Program-made: the position numbers and the translations under genes
The notes under the pieces: model-generated
Seen by the model: the letters and a program-made list of their open reading frames with translations, nothing else
Told to the model about the DNA's origin: nothing
Database searches by the model: none
NCBI GenBank assembly: GCA_947396885.1
Contig: OX377204.1
Span: forward strand, 18,049,706-18,113,705
Source of the DNA: Heligmosomoides polygyrus polygyrus
Taxonomy: Eukaryota; Nematoda; Chromadorea; Rhabditida; Heligmosomidae
Direction: 5' to 3'
Length of the DNA stretch: 64,000 nt
Part shown: positions 10,901-25,900 of the stretch, one piece after another
Position numbering within the stretch: the stretch's first letter is position 1
Layout of the letters: each line of letters starts with the position of its first letter

Positions 10901-13900
10901 TGTGTCGAGAAAAATTTCGTATTTATTCAAAGCACGTAATAGTGAGTCAATACCAAGCATTGAAACCAATCATTTGAAAGAAAACCAATACATGACAAAT
11001 TATTAACCAAGCTAAATGCTCAGGAATAATCTCCAAAAAGAATACCAGCAAAGAGAAGAAAAATAAAAAAGCAGCAGCACATGATTTTTTTGAAGTCAGA
11101 AAAGAATTTTCTACAAACGGTTTCCCAACAACTTACAACGAGCAGTGTTAACCTCGCCGAAAACTATCAAGCATATAGTATTTAGTTAAAGACGTATAAA
11201 ATAATATCAGCTTAGAAAGAAAGTTTTGCAGTGAAGACGTCTTGCCCTTGAACTATAGAATGCGCTAGGCCTACGACCTCCTACGCGCACGATTCCGGAG
11301 CGGGACCTCCTTGAACTGGTACGTACTCCAGGCAATGGCATAGAAGGGAGCGCGCACGTTGAATTGATATGTTGATACGGACAAAGAACTCTTGAAGATA
11401 AAAAACGAAGATTTCTAACGTCAAAAAAGTATAAGTATAAGCAAATAATCAGAGCAGTACAGAGACTCGAAACCTATCAAAACAAGAACAACTTGAAGAC
11501 ACTAAATAACAAAAGGATTGGTCAAATTGTATAAGAAACATTTCTGAAGATGAAGATGCCAATAAGAGAAATGCGATCCTGTTGGCATCTTCATCTTCAA
11601 TTGTCGATGAATCCGGCATGGTACCAATTCTTCGACCCCGAATCAGTCTACTGACCTGGCCACTACCTAAAAATTCACCAGACAAGAGATAAACCAGATT
11701 GACACTAAACAATAACACAATCGCAACAACACTATTAGGATTGTAAACCACCTTAGGTTAATTATTTATTTATCTATTTATTGACGTGTAACATAAACAC
11801 ATGTGATAATCGGTCGAAAAAGGACATGTCAGAGATGAACATCAGACGGACAGTAACACTCAGAAGAACCTATATGAAGAGGCGGAGAGAAGAAAAAAGA
11901 ATTTATTTAGTCTTGGTGGGGTAAAATAAGCAATTTCAACTGATTGAAAAACAAATTTGAACGGAGTAGGATCCATCAAATTTAACCAAACATTTTGCGA
12001 ATAATAAGATTTCAAAAAGCTTGAGGAGACAGTCCTAGGATATCTTCTTCTTCACTAAGTAACTTGTTGAACTCCCGAAGGTTTCTATACGTAAAGAAAT
12101 TTGACCTAATCTGGGATTTTGTCACAGGGATATAAAGTCTGAGCCTACCGCTTCTTGACGTCGTGAGTGGTGCACCAAAAAAAGCTGCTGGATCAATTGA
12201 AACTCTTTTTGTCAGGATCTTAAACATCATAATAAGGTCTCTGACCCTCCTAATGCGATTTGGAACGGCTTTATAATCACTCTCAAAACATCTCATATAG
12301 CTTCCGAGTAAAATTAGTTTGGACACTTTCTAGCAGCTCTATGTCTTTCTTTTTAAATCGGTTACAAACTGTTATTCCAAACTCCACTATAGGGCGAACG
12401 TAGGTTTTGTAAGATTGTAAAAGTAATTTGGGTTCACTCATACGCAGAATCTTGAACATCAAATAGCTCTTAAAATTTGCTTTCTTCACGAGTGCACTGT
12501 AGTGGCTTTTAAAATCGTGGTTGTGCGATATCAAAAAGTCTAAGTCGTGATGAACGTCCTTAACAAGTTTTATAGTAGATCCCTGTAAGCTGTATAATAT
12601 TGTGTGATCTTTGCCTCGGGTTGCAACCATAAGATATTTGGTCTTTTCCTAAATAGGGATAGGGGTCAGAAAAGGGTAGTTCCCAGTCTCTAGACCTAGA
12701 TAATTGCTGCCTGTAAGGACTCTGAATCTTCTTTCCTTTTAATGCTTATAAATTTTTATATCGTCAGCCTAAAACTTGCAGGAGACACAAATCGCGAAAT
12801 TTCAACAGGGAGTTCATAAGTATAAATAACAAACAGCAATGAACCTTATCGAATGCTTTCACAAAGTCAAAATAAACTACATCAGTTTGTACTTTATCTT
12901 CAAGGGCAGTGGGCCAGTCATTTATAGCTGTAAGCATCGCAGTTTCAACAAACCTACCCTCTAAAAAGCCGAACTCATTCTCAGATATAATATGTTGCTC
13001 CTTAAGGTGTTCTGTTATATTCTTTTAAACAATTTAAAAAAAAATTCTAGCTAAAACCGATGTAATGCTGATGGGCCTATAGTTTTTTGGGTAGGAAGCC
13101 GGAGATTTCTTCAGAACAGGAGTTGTGAGAGCATGCTTCCAGCGGGCAGGCACTTTGGCAATCATAAAACTTAAATTGAAAATATGTTCCAGTGGCGACA
13201 CTATGCATTCACTTAGGTTTTAAGGAAAACCAAAGGTATGAAGTCAGGAGAAGTCGATGAGGACTTTGGCTACTTGTTCAATATGTCGGCTATATTACTC
13301 CTGTAAAACCATAAAGATGGCCGCATAGTTGGGAATAAACTTGAGAGGTTTGCATCATTCACTAGTGGGGCAGTCCCCCAGTTACTGGACTTGTTATATA
13401 CACTCTGAAATACATTCCCTAGCAAATCAGCTTTCTCGAGACCAGATGTAATTACCTCACCATCCTCCTTGACCAGATTTGGAATTTCCTTACATTTGTC
13501 GCGTTTCGAGTTTATATATCTAGACAACGCATTTTATCTTTTGAACATATAGCTTTCCGTTCCATATACGGTGTAAATTTATGCAAAGCTTTGTCAAGCT
13601 GTTTACTTAAACGTTCGAAATTTTTCTTAACTACGACGCTGTCAGAACTGTGCGCTTTTTTCCATAGTGAATTTCGTAGGTACATCATTCTATTTAAATA
13701 ACTGGGCAAATTTTTGTTACTAGTGGGTACTTTCCTAATGGGAACAAGCAATTCAATGGAATTCTGCAGGATTGCGAGAAATATTTTGTACAACTCATTA
13801 ACAGACGTATGGGACCTACAAATACCAATCCAGTCAATGTTCGTAAGATGCTCTCTGATAATAGAGTAGTCCACGGCTTTAAAAACTCTTATGAACCTGA

Positions 13901-16900
13901 GTTCTACTATGTTAACATACATGGTAAGCTCAAATGCAGTAGCACAATGATCGCTATTACCAATTGGTGGACACAGTCAACTGACCGAACCATGTCACAC
14001 TTGTTACACAGTATAAGGTCAAGCGTTGATTTTCCTCTGGTTGGTATAGTAACGAAATGGCTGAGGTCATGAGCTTCGAATGCGTCTTCGATGAGCTTGG
14101 ATACAGAGCTTGGGCATTTATCAAACAAGTATAAACAATATAACATATACTAACATTTGTACGAGATATAAGGTTGCAATTTTATACCTTGTACAAATGA
14201 TAGTATAAGTGTGAAGTATGAAGTAACATATAGAATTAATCTTATTGTGAACCACTGAGGCTTACTGGACGTCGATGCAGTCCAAAAATGGGGAGATATA
14301 AATAATAATATATAATAGCAAATTAAATGTTTTACAAATACTTAGGATTGAGGATGTGAACTAAATGGTCTGTTTTCACTTCTTCTGATCACTAACACTA
14401 GTTCAAGTGATGTTGCAGTTTTAGAAATTTTGTCAAATAAACCCTTAACTAAATAGAACAAACGTCACATTTTTTAGGATGTGTGATGGTTTCTGGTTCC
14501 GGACTATCCCGACAAATTTATCTGACGTGGCGACAACTTTTATCATATGTATAATACGTATAATATATGCACCTAAGATCAATGAAATTCAGGAAGAAGA
14601 GATCTTGATTGTCCCGACATATGAAGCATGACCTTTGCTCTCTATTTATACTGCTACACGAAGAAAACAAGAAATCATTAAAAGAAGAAGACAGGCTACA
14701 ATAATTATACCGTTCTAGCTCAATACCCGAGATGGACTACCTTATTATTATTACATAACTCTAGCATCCTATTATAGACAATTAATACTAATTCTTTAGA
14801 CGTTCCCGGCGTTGCTCTATTACGCTCATGGGCTCCGATATTTATATTGACAGTGTTGTTCTCGCGGACTATAACGACGAACTATCTATCCATATTGCTC
14901 GACTGTTCTCGCAATTATAACGACTATACTGCCTATATATCTACATATCTATATCTGCATATATATTATTTATGGCGCACAAATATGTGCATTGTAATAA
15001 ATTATAAATAATAAATAAATATAATAGGAAGGTGAAGAAAAATAAACATTGTATGCTCGCTTGGAACGTACCAACTAGATCCAAAAGTGGACCGAAATTC
15101 GGTATGCTTTCACCAACGAATACTATAGCCAGCATGGTGGCCGTTCGAACGAGCATCCGTTGCCAACCGAAATCTGAATCGAAGCGATCAAAGCCATATC
15201 AGGTGTGGTCTCTTGCAAATTCTGCGTAGACTCACGTTGAGGACAGCGGACGAGATCCTCGATGTCTTGATTCAAAGGATTCAACACGATGGTTACTGTG
15301 AGAATGCAGTGTATAGTAATCATCACGTTACATGCCTCCTGTATCCACACTGTCTAAAATCTAACGCTGGGGCTGTATTTCTATATTTTGCAGTACAGCA
15401 CGTACCTGTATAGATGGCAGAATAGAGTCCCTAATGGCGTCATGATACGTTAGGTAGCCTAGTATAGCTACCGGGACGTATACAAATATAAGCACTACAA
15501 AAAGCAATCTCGCAAACCAATATGACTAAATATGTTGTGCAGTTTTAGGACAAAAAACAGTTCTACGATCGTTATTTCCGCAAATATGAAAGCTCAAACC
15601 TACTCAAAAACGCGGCCACTACCGACTTGTTATATTCGCAAGGATTACGCATATCGTGTTGAATCGTCGGAAAGGCTGCATGACCACCGCACGAAAAGAG
15701 TATAGTACCCATTGCGAGAAAGAGTGTCTTCGGCTTTAGCGGTGGAACTTCCCTGAAGGGCTCAAAGGGAATAAAACAGAACAACAGATATGCCATAGAC
15801 TAAATATACACCTACGTGTGAGAAGAACAAAGACTGTAGTCCATCGCGATTCCAACAAGAATCAGTACAATGCCTGCTGCAGAGGTGAACATAGCAACCA
15901 CAACGGCTCCCCTGAAAACAACCCTTTACCGTTTTTGTAAGGGATGAAGAGCAGAACAATTCTAAACCGGTGAGCAGGATAAGAAAAAGGAGTCAAATAA
16001 GGGAGCAATAATGATGGGAGACGCATTTGAAAGTTAACTTTGATTGAGAGCTGAGTTTTTTCAATAGATAGGAAGTTCAATTTTGGTATACATTACAGAT
16101 CTGTAGTAAAAATAGTGAACTTTCGTACATATAGTCTCTTAGAAGGTCTTACAAGGAAAGGTTCATAAATCTTATACGGCCTATCCGTTTTGTTGTTCGT
16201 TATCCGGCGTTTTTAGCCGGATAAAAGGATAAAGGACGGCGTTACTCAATCCCTTCTGGGATGCGCCAGCGCATTCTAATTCTACGGGATGTCATGGAGG
16301 CGACATGAATGCGTATTTGGCCATACAATGACATGCGGTGGCCAGCCGATGAACAAGTCAGCGCTCTATCCTTCCCAGACAAGTCTGGTACCAATTCACC
16401 GACCCCGGAGGGATGGAAGGCTTGGTTGGCCTGGGCGGGAAATCCGAAGAATCTAAGAACCTGGTATCGGGTGTACGCGGCAGTCGCGCCTCCTCCGACT
16501 GCGCTGCACGCGCCCTTAGCCGGATAACGAACAACAATTTAGCTGACTCCTTAGGTTTGGAAGGGATGCTGGTCGGTGTGGTAGAAGATCGCTAGTGATC
16601 ATAAGAATGATCATGAGGCACAACCCAACACAACAGAAATCATTGAAGTCCAGAAGTTTTAGGTGGGGCTTTTCCTTGCTTGGGCAGAGAATGCAAACAC
16701 AGTTGTACCTTAATTATTGATAATTCTTCTTTTTACTTCATTTTATTTTTTATTAGATAAAAAATTGCAAACTTTAATTAGGCCTTAACTTCCATTCCCC
16801 CAGATTCAATAATCGTGTACCATACAATTATGAGATTTGCTAAATATTTACCTGATTATCGTCTCGTTACCGCAAGTCATCTGCAGAACAGGAAAACATA

Positions 16901-19900
16901 CAAGCTGCCTCGATGATATAGTTAGAAAAAGAGGGCGTAGTCCACTGATCTTCGCATTCTACTACTTTTATGGTTCCACGACTGTAGTGTGCTGGATTTG
17001 GTTACATGAGGAAGTGGTCTCTCTACACTAATGGGCTGTTGAAAAGCATTAAACAAATGAGAACAAATTTAATCCAAAAAGCAACACTTCTACAACTATG
17101 AACTTACAAGGAAAGGTTCCCAACTCAAGGTGAGTCTTTACGATGTTATTTTGACAGGATGTAGGGCTCTGTGAGCGGTGCACAGAAGCACAGTCAGTTT
17201 TTGTTGAATGCTTTCTTGAGGATCTAAAAAAGAGATATGAAAACGTGTGCGTAACACGCATCAACCTCTATACATAGATGTGGCTCAGTGGGGCAGTCGG
17301 TAGGAGTGCCGCCTCGTAGGAGCACACTGGCGGGTTTTTTAGTTCGAGCCCGAGTGCTGCCAATACTTTTGTTGTTATTACGCTTTATCATGATCAAAGG
17401 AGTCCACTTTGGACAATCAATGCTTACAACACACCAAGGCTCTCCATTTGTAAATTCATAAAGGATAGAAGGATCAAGGACGGCGTTATTAAAACCCCTT
17501 TGGGATGCGCCATGCATTCTACTTCTACGGGATGTCGTGGAGGCAGTTGAATGCCATTTGGCCATACAATGACTTGCGGTGGCAAGCCGATGAACAAGTC
17601 AGCGCTCTATCTTTTCCAGACAAGTCTGGTACAAATTCGGCGACCCCGGAGAGATGGAAGGCTTGGTTGGCCTGGGCGCGAAATCCGCACCAGGAACCTG
17701 GTATCGGGTGCAAACGACAGCCGGCGCCTCCTCCGATTGCGCAGCACGCGCCCTGTAAATTCAAATGTGGCAGTTTTTCAACTATTTTGTACCACCACCA
17801 TATCACGCGTATCACCAGTGATACTGTAATTGCACACAAATATGCTTATATTGAAAGTAGGTAACTGGTATAAAATATACCAGTTACCTATTTTTATATA
17901 TTATATATGGCATAATACATAAAATACATAAAATATACTTATATTGAAAGTAGGTAACTGGTACAAATGCTACTCGAAAAAGGTACCACCCGCGACTTTT
18001 CTTTTGATTGCAGATTATAAGCCAGACCTATGTACCGACCTACCGACAGTTCTGCGCTTCGCTGTTTCGGCCGTGTCTGTCATACGCGTGGATGGGAGCT
18101 GGTTACGTTGATGTTCACCCAGTATCCTTCTCCACACCCACAGATTACGCGTTCAACGAAGAAGAAGTGGTCATTCTTTGCCAGGAAGAGGATTGTTCCT
18201 CACTGGCTTTTAGAAGATGCTGCTGGTGACACTTACTTGTGTTCGACTTGTTTCACAGTTTTGTACCATAGCTCTTAACTAAAAAGGAAGTAATAAGTGT
18301 AAGACCTTTAATTTAATAATATATAAGATAAGACTTTTTATTTTCAAAGAAATGATATGGTAGTAGTGCAGATATGAATAGTTGAAAAACTAGCACATAT
18401 TAAGGCGCAAATAGACAGCCTTGGTTTGTTGAAAGCATTGATGGTCTAAAACTCCTGTGATTATGAGAAATGTAATAACAGCAAACTAATCGTGCAAAAA
18501 TTTTGGCAGCACTCGAACTCCAACTGAAAGGTCCGCCGGTGTGCTCATACGAGGCGGCACTCTTACCGGTACGTATGTGAGGTGTCGAAGGGGTTTATGA
18601 GTGTTGCGCACATGTCTTCACACCTCTTTTTCAGGACTTAAAAAAGCGTTCAGCAAAAACTGACTATGGTTCTGGACTCCGCTCATAGAGCCCTACGTCC
18701 TGTCAAAATAGCATCGCAAAAGCTCACCATGAGTTGAGGACCTCTCCTTGTTAGAAGCAAAACTCCTGGAAGTCCCCTATGCGCCTACAGCACCGATGTG
18801 CGGTCGGAGCAACGGTTTTCAATCCCTTCAAGAGGAAGAACATTGGCATGCTGGAAAGTGCTCGACATAATTTCATACAAAAATCAACAATGAGGTGTTT
18901 CGCCTTGAATTACTTGCTTACTCGCGAAAGAAATAAAATGCTAGGTCAGGGATCGCTGCTATAATATACCTAGCAGGATGGTTGCCGACCTGAAGGAGCT
19001 TTTTAAGATCCTCACGGGCAAACTCCTCACAAACCTCCACTAGTTTTTTGGCTGCCAAATGGTAAGAACAAGAATAAATAGAGTCCGTCTATATTTTCTT
19101 GTTCCAACACAATAAGATGACATATTTAACATAGAAACCCTTGCGAGAGCTCAATTTGCTGCTTGCAGACGTCGAAACACTATACAGGGTGTCTCAGAAA
19201 AATGTATACACTGTTTGAAAGGTGATAACTTTGCTCGCAGGGAAGGTACTAAAGAAGTTAGAGCCCACACGATAGCATAAGAATAGAAATTTTCTGACAT
19301 ATGAGCGGCATAGAATGCGCCATGCACTCGTCTGAAATTTTGCGTTCTACACATGATTGATTGTGTTTCGCTTGAATAGATGTTATAATTTCTTCAAAAG
19401 TGGCCGTTTCGACTGAATTGTGTTTCTAGGGTTTAAAACTTGAAAACACACTATGGCTTGCGGAAAGTGTAGGGTGTCCTAGAAGAATGCAGGTTCTGTT
19501 TGAAAGGTTCTAACATTGCTGCTGGTAAAGTTTTTAAAGACGTTTGAGACTCCTATGCAAGCGCAGGGCAAAAAGAATTCTGTGGCGTAAATAGTCAAGG
19601 TTGCGTCATGCCCCGCCTGGAACATTGCATTTCAGACTCAATTGAATGTGCATGGGCTGAATGCTTGTTACAATCTAGTTACTACTTGGCCTGATTAATC
19701 TTACTGTGCCTTTTAAAGTTTAAATTTAATAATCATGCGAAAGACACGTGACAGACAAGTTTGTTGATCGCACGATTTGATTTGATCTCATTTTTGTTGA
19801 TTTGACACTGATATTGATTTTTGTACTTCATTTAACGTTTTCCGTCGCCAAGTAGCTGCAGTTGTGCCGATTAATCCTTCCATTCAGTTCGAACGTTGCT

Positions 19901-22900
19901 TCATCAATCTACAGAATCCGTTTGAAATGTGGGGCTCCTGCACACGTTTAAAGCCCATCAATAAACCTGCAAGTCAGGCTAAACAGTAACAAGATTGTTA
20001 CAGGTATTCAGCCCATGCACAATCAATTGAATCTGAAATGCAAGGTTTCAGACGGGTATATGACGTAATCTTGACTGTTTGCACGTTACAGAAATCCCGT
20101 TATTATGTGCTTTTATATGAGTCTCAAACATCTTCAAAAGCTTCACTAGCAGCAATGTTAGAACCTTTCAAACAGCAAGTCGGGGGTTCGATTCTCCTGC
20201 GCTGCTACATTTTTGAATTTCAACTGAGTGGTTGAGATTTGAGGGATTTTGACGTCTATACCATTTTCAGATGTCTTCTTCGCATTTTCCAGCTGTATGC
20301 AGTGGAGAGTAACTTTCTTGCGACGTGTTTAGTTCTGATCGGTTTTTATTACAGTGGACCAAAAGTAATGAGAAAAATTCAACAAATTTCTTTGTCTCTT
20401 TATAACTCAATTACAACTCAACGGTGCTGGGGAATGTATTCGCCATTAAGGTCGATGACGCTGTTGCCATCGATCAGGCAACTTCCTGATCCTATTCTTT
20501 CAGAACTGCTTGGGCGTGGTGCTGATCCACTGCTCGTTATGGTTGTCGAGCTCTGCTTGGGTCCTTGTGTATTTTCCGACCATGAAGTCCTGTAGGCTCA
20601 AGAAGTAGTAGTAGTCGTATGGGAGATGTCCGGCGAATACGGTGGTTGAGGCATGTGAAGGTAGCCCAACTGAGCAAGCTTATCCGTGGTCACTTTTGCC
20701 CAATGGGGTGCGGCGTTGTCGAAGAGGAGGATTTTCTTGAAGCGCTGAGACCGAATAAGTGCGAGTCGCAGGTCCATCTCTTCTATTTCGTTCATCATGG
20801 CCTTGGAGTCCATCGTCGTGCTTTTGGAAAATAGCTTCCAGTATACCGCTCCATGGGCGCAGACTCAAATGCTCAGAAGGTGCTTCTTGCCGTGAACATC
20901 CTGCCGAACGAAGGTCGGTAACAGGTCACCAGGCTTCACCCAGACTCGTTGCTGGGCAGGGTTAAGGTAGGAGACGTACTTCTCATCTTGCGTGAATATT
21001 GAGTCCAGGCTGCTCGGGGTTGGGTATTGGGCGAGATTCGCGCGACACGAGTCGACTCGCCAGACTGGGGTTTTGGCATGCTTCTGGAAAGGGCAAAAGT
21101 GGTCACTTTTCAGGTGGCCCTCAGTAAGTAGCAAACAAACATACAAATACGAGAAGCACGAAACCGGACTCTAGTCACGACATATATGGGCACGGCATGG
21201 AGAGTCTCATTACTTTTGCCCCCCCCCCCCCCCCTCCCTAATGCTGTGCTGAGTGGTACGTCAAAGAAGTAGGGAGAGAAACTGGTGAAGCTAGATGACG
21301 AGGCAGATCCAAAAACAACAGGTGAGTGAGAGTTACTGAAAAGATTCTTAGGATATGATTAGAGGAACAAACCCTTGTTTTTAGGATAAGAGATTCATGT
21401 TGAAAATGGAAAGTTGTTCAATTATAGGTCTATTGTGTTTTAAGCGTTGCCTACAAAGGAGAGGCGATCAACCAAGTACATTATGTATTTAGAGGCTGAA
21501 TACCTAGAAGATTATCGATGCTATACATATTGGACTTGGTGGTCTTCTTGTGAAGGTTTCAAGCTTTCTGTGAATTCATGATCATGACTGCCACTCCTTT
21601 TTTCTTTTCAATAGGTTTAAAGATCTAAATTCAATAATCTAAAGTGCACAAAATCAGCTCTCGCAGCCCAAGAAAATGTCCCACGATTTAACAACACCTG
21701 AAGATCAACTTTCCTATGTACGATCACAAATATCGGAAGAGTCTAATATATCTCTAATGTAGGTAGACAATATGGTAGAATAAAAGCCAAAGAAAGCGTA
21801 TCTGATATTGTTAGACTATCTGCAGCCAAAACACTGTAAGCATCCTGTGCTCTTGGAACATCTTCTTTTCTATATAATAGTATTTTCACTACTATTCAAT
21901 AAGTTGAAACCATCTTTTGACCATGCTTAGTTTTAACTCACAAATGGACCTCACCAGTTGTCTCTCCCTCACCAATTTGACGTGGTTTGGGTCACACATC
22001 AGTTTTAATCACTCCTATTTCTTCATTGTGTAGGGCGATATGTAGAGGACATTGTAGCCGTTTCACGATTGCAACAAATTCCTCAGCATTCCTTCTCTCG
22101 CGCAAGCCGAAACGCTTCATACGACAAGTTGGGACGTGACAGAGCGCTGTAACAGGCGAGCGCATTGTGCAACTCCGCGCATCCCTGCCGTGGCTAGAGG
22201 TGACCCTGCCTGCAACGCCGCACCGCGATCGCACTCAAGGCTGCGAGTGAGTATCGTTGCTCGTGGCCCAGTGACTTATGGTGGCCAGCCGATGAACAAG
22301 TCGGCGCTTTACCCTTTCCGGACAAGTCTGGTAGCAATTCATTGACCCCAGAAGAATGGAAGGCTTGGTTGACCCGGGCGGGAAATCCAAACTGGGAACC
22401 TGGTATCGGGGCATTCGACAGCCGGCGCTCCCTTCGCGCCCAAATTAAAATAAGCAAAACAAAGGCTGCATCAATAGGGCTAGGTGAAAGAACAAGAAGC
22501 GGATCTATTCTAGTCGCAGAAGGTACGTGATGTTTCGACTCACCTTTCTCTCCCAAGAACATGTCCTAGAGCTGCTCCTGCCCCACGATATTAAGGGTTT
22601 TGACAAATTTGGGTGTGGTAACAGTGTGGTATAAGAGTGCGGACACAATTGTCACCTTAGGGCTGTTCCTACCGGGTAAGATTGATCCAACAGAGCACAT
22701 AAGCTTTCACAAATTATATAGCTACTCAAGGAACTGTTAATAGATATTATATATAATTGATCAAAGCTCACCAGAAATCTTGCGGCGATTTCAAGAACGT
22801 GACAGGAAGCAAACCCGCAGCCACAATTAGGATAACGAAACAGTAGCTGAGGTCCATATCAGCAAAGCCCTTAATAGCATTTCTTAAGTGATGTTTACGT

Positions 22901-25900
22901 AGAACCCTAGAGATTCATACCTTGACCATATCTTGAATATTTTTCGAGGACAGTAGAAGAAATACGACAGTAACGCCGAACTGTGTAACATCATTGATAG
23001 CAGAAACAAATTTTCTGAAAAGCTTCAATTTTCTCTTGAACTATATAGTGTCCTGGTATTGAAATTATTCATATGGATACCCATATGGATAACAGTGATT
23101 AAGAAGCACAATGAGACCAACAAAGCCACGTTAGCATGTTGTGGCTTTGTTGGTCTCAGCGGGTGATCTGACAAGGAGACCCTCCAAACTGGCGGCGAGC
23201 TTTTGCGATGCAATTTTTACAGGATATAGGGCTCATGTGGGGAGTCCAAATGCGAAGTTACCTTTTCCGGAATGCTCTTCTTTGGTCGAAAACAAGGTGG
23301 GGAAGCATGAGCCTGAAGTGCACCCACCTTTTGAGTCTTGGCGCCAATGCGCTCCTCCCTCGGGGTGACATGCCTCGATGTCGGATGTTCTGCACTTGCA
23401 CAATCGCTGGCAGATCAGTTTTCCAGTCCGCTGACTTCTCTACCCTATTGAGATCTTTGAATGCAAACATAGCTCTTGAGTGTTATATTCCTAGTATGAG
23501 TTGTTTGACCTCTTCGTAGGAATTGGAGGGCTCTACGCTATGCGAGTACTCATCAGCTGCACGTGCTCGGGCCAGTTCTGCAGATTTTCCAACAAAATTG
23601 GAAAACGTATGCACGTTTGCACGCGCTGACGGTGCGATACTGTAACCCCCGCCTTCGGAGCCCCTAGCTCTTTTGGTTCAAGGACTCGGCAAAAACGAAA
23701 CATATTCTTCCACAATATGAGGGGTGGAGATTGTGGAGATTCTCGCGGTACTAAACATTTTCCTCGTTCAGGCCTACGCCTGACCATGAGACCATTTCCA
23801 TTGGTTAGAAACAATGTGCCTTAACTGCAGTCTCTGCTAACCCGTTCGTTGGGCAACGAACCTTCAGAAGACGCCTTATGTGCTTCGCACTTTTGTTTCC
23901 TGACTTTCCTTACGAGCTGCAATGCATCAACATTCAGCTCATCGCATAACTCGGCTGCAACCCTCTGCCTCCATCTCTTTCCATTGTCCGAACATAGTCA
24001 TACCACTCGTCAATGGTTTCGATTACTCAAGTCGCCAAAGTTCGCTCTATCTCTTTACCAAAAACTGTCGTGGCAAAGCACCCCTTCCTGATGTTCTCCA
24101 GTCCCTCACATATCACCTCAAGCTCAAAGGATAGGACTTCTTGATGGCTTTCCTTATATCCTGCCGAAATGTTATGCTTCATCATCTGGGCTGCCATTAT
24201 TACTGGCAATTGCCTTATACTATTAATTACTTCCTTCATCTCCTATGCTACTACAACATAAGGAAGCTGATAGGTACTCATCGAAACACTCTCCTTGTTC
24301 ACTGGTCCATTTTCGGTCGATTCCACGTCGCGCGCATTCATTTCTTGCAGACCGTAAGGTGGGTACTCTCCCGCCTACGTACAGTCTACGCGCGTCCAAG
24401 GAAAACCAATGTTCGGCAGGGTTCTCTTTCGCCCACAAAATTGCGTGGGACAACAATACGATCGCGGTGGATGAACGACCCTTGGTGCCTTTGTTTCTAC
24501 GCTGCTTGCTCCTTTCCTTTGTGCCCTGGAAATCAGCAGAAGCTGCCCTTTCTCATGTCAGCACCAACAATTGTTCTCTACTTGACGGCTGATGCAACTG
24601 CTCGACGTCTACTTTTTGTAACTGGAGCGGTTGGGCCCCCATGCAATACACGGAGATCCTGCTCCAATACACTAGCGACTAGACGCCGAAACTAAGCACA
24701 CGCCAAGTAGAACAATTTATTACACAGCAATAACAGCAAGTATTTCCGCTATACAGCAACAATCAGCAGGAAGGACGATGGCGGCGAACTCGGGCGGCAG
24801 GCAGATCGAGGGCGCTTAAGATCGTTTTATTTGATTGATAGTGTAAATGTTGCTTACATGAATTATCAAAGTGAGAATATGTGCGTTTTTTACCATTGTG
24901 TTTTTTGCATCGTGTACAGGCGTAAAACTCTATGCAGTCAAAAATGTTGATATCTGTCGAACAGTAGCCGCGACGTTTTGGACGAGATCACGGCACAATC
25001 CCTTCTTTTGGCACTATAAGATGGCCGCTTTCGTTTCCTTTAAGGCGAGCTTTGAGCCGCTATTTTTCCTCTAAGAATGAGAATTTTATAAAATTTCCAA
25101 CAATTTGCTCAGTTATTTGGTAGCTGAATTAGAGCTTCAAAGGGTCATACTGATGTTTTCTTTTTGAAATTGAGACAATCGGAAATGTGAAACTTTTTTG
25201 GGAACTCTCTACAATACCGTTCCTGCCTTTTGGTTTTTGGGCGGAATAAACGGAAAAAACCGCCGTTTCCGCCGCTTTTCCATAACTCCCTTCAAAATAT
25301 TTTGATCAGAAAATAATTGCGATTATTCGAATCTACTCCGTGTGATCTATCCAAAGATATAGGTAGCACTCGGTGGTTTTTAAAAAGGTTGACTCGGTGA
25401 CAATATAGTCTCGACGGCGGCGACCTACCTCCCTTCGTCGCTCTAGTTAATTGCTCCCAAAGCGGACACCTCCCCGACTGACTAGAACCAGCCGCTTTTA
25501 GCTAAATTTTCCATCGTTTGCCCATGTTGTGCTCGACAGTATTCACTTTTTTGTATGTGACAACAAAAAGTGATCATTATGAGATAGTTTTCCGAAAAAT
25601 TCCTCTTGTTCAGGTTTTTGGATTTCAGAAAATCTTTGAAGCCGGAGACGTCTAATCTAAGCCTAGCAATGTCCGTGAAATCTCAAAGTAGGAGGTTCAG
25701 CTGATCTACAGTTGATTTTCTACACTGTTCAAGAAAGGCGATCATAGCAGCATGGTTAGAAAGCTGGAGGCTGTCAAAGTCACCTACAGTGCGAAATGTT
25801 GGTGAAAAAAGCGATTTTTCGCATCAAGGAGGATAGACCGCAGAGTGAGGACTTTAGGCAAACTCTTTGTGGTTTTCCACCTAGGGCCCACTGGCTTCGC

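Noticed and set aside
23840..24700. 184- and 115-codon plus-strand ORFs and opposing minus ORFs
   Set aside because: Overlapping frames on both strands without domain, splice partner or family match; they lie within intron 3 of gene A.
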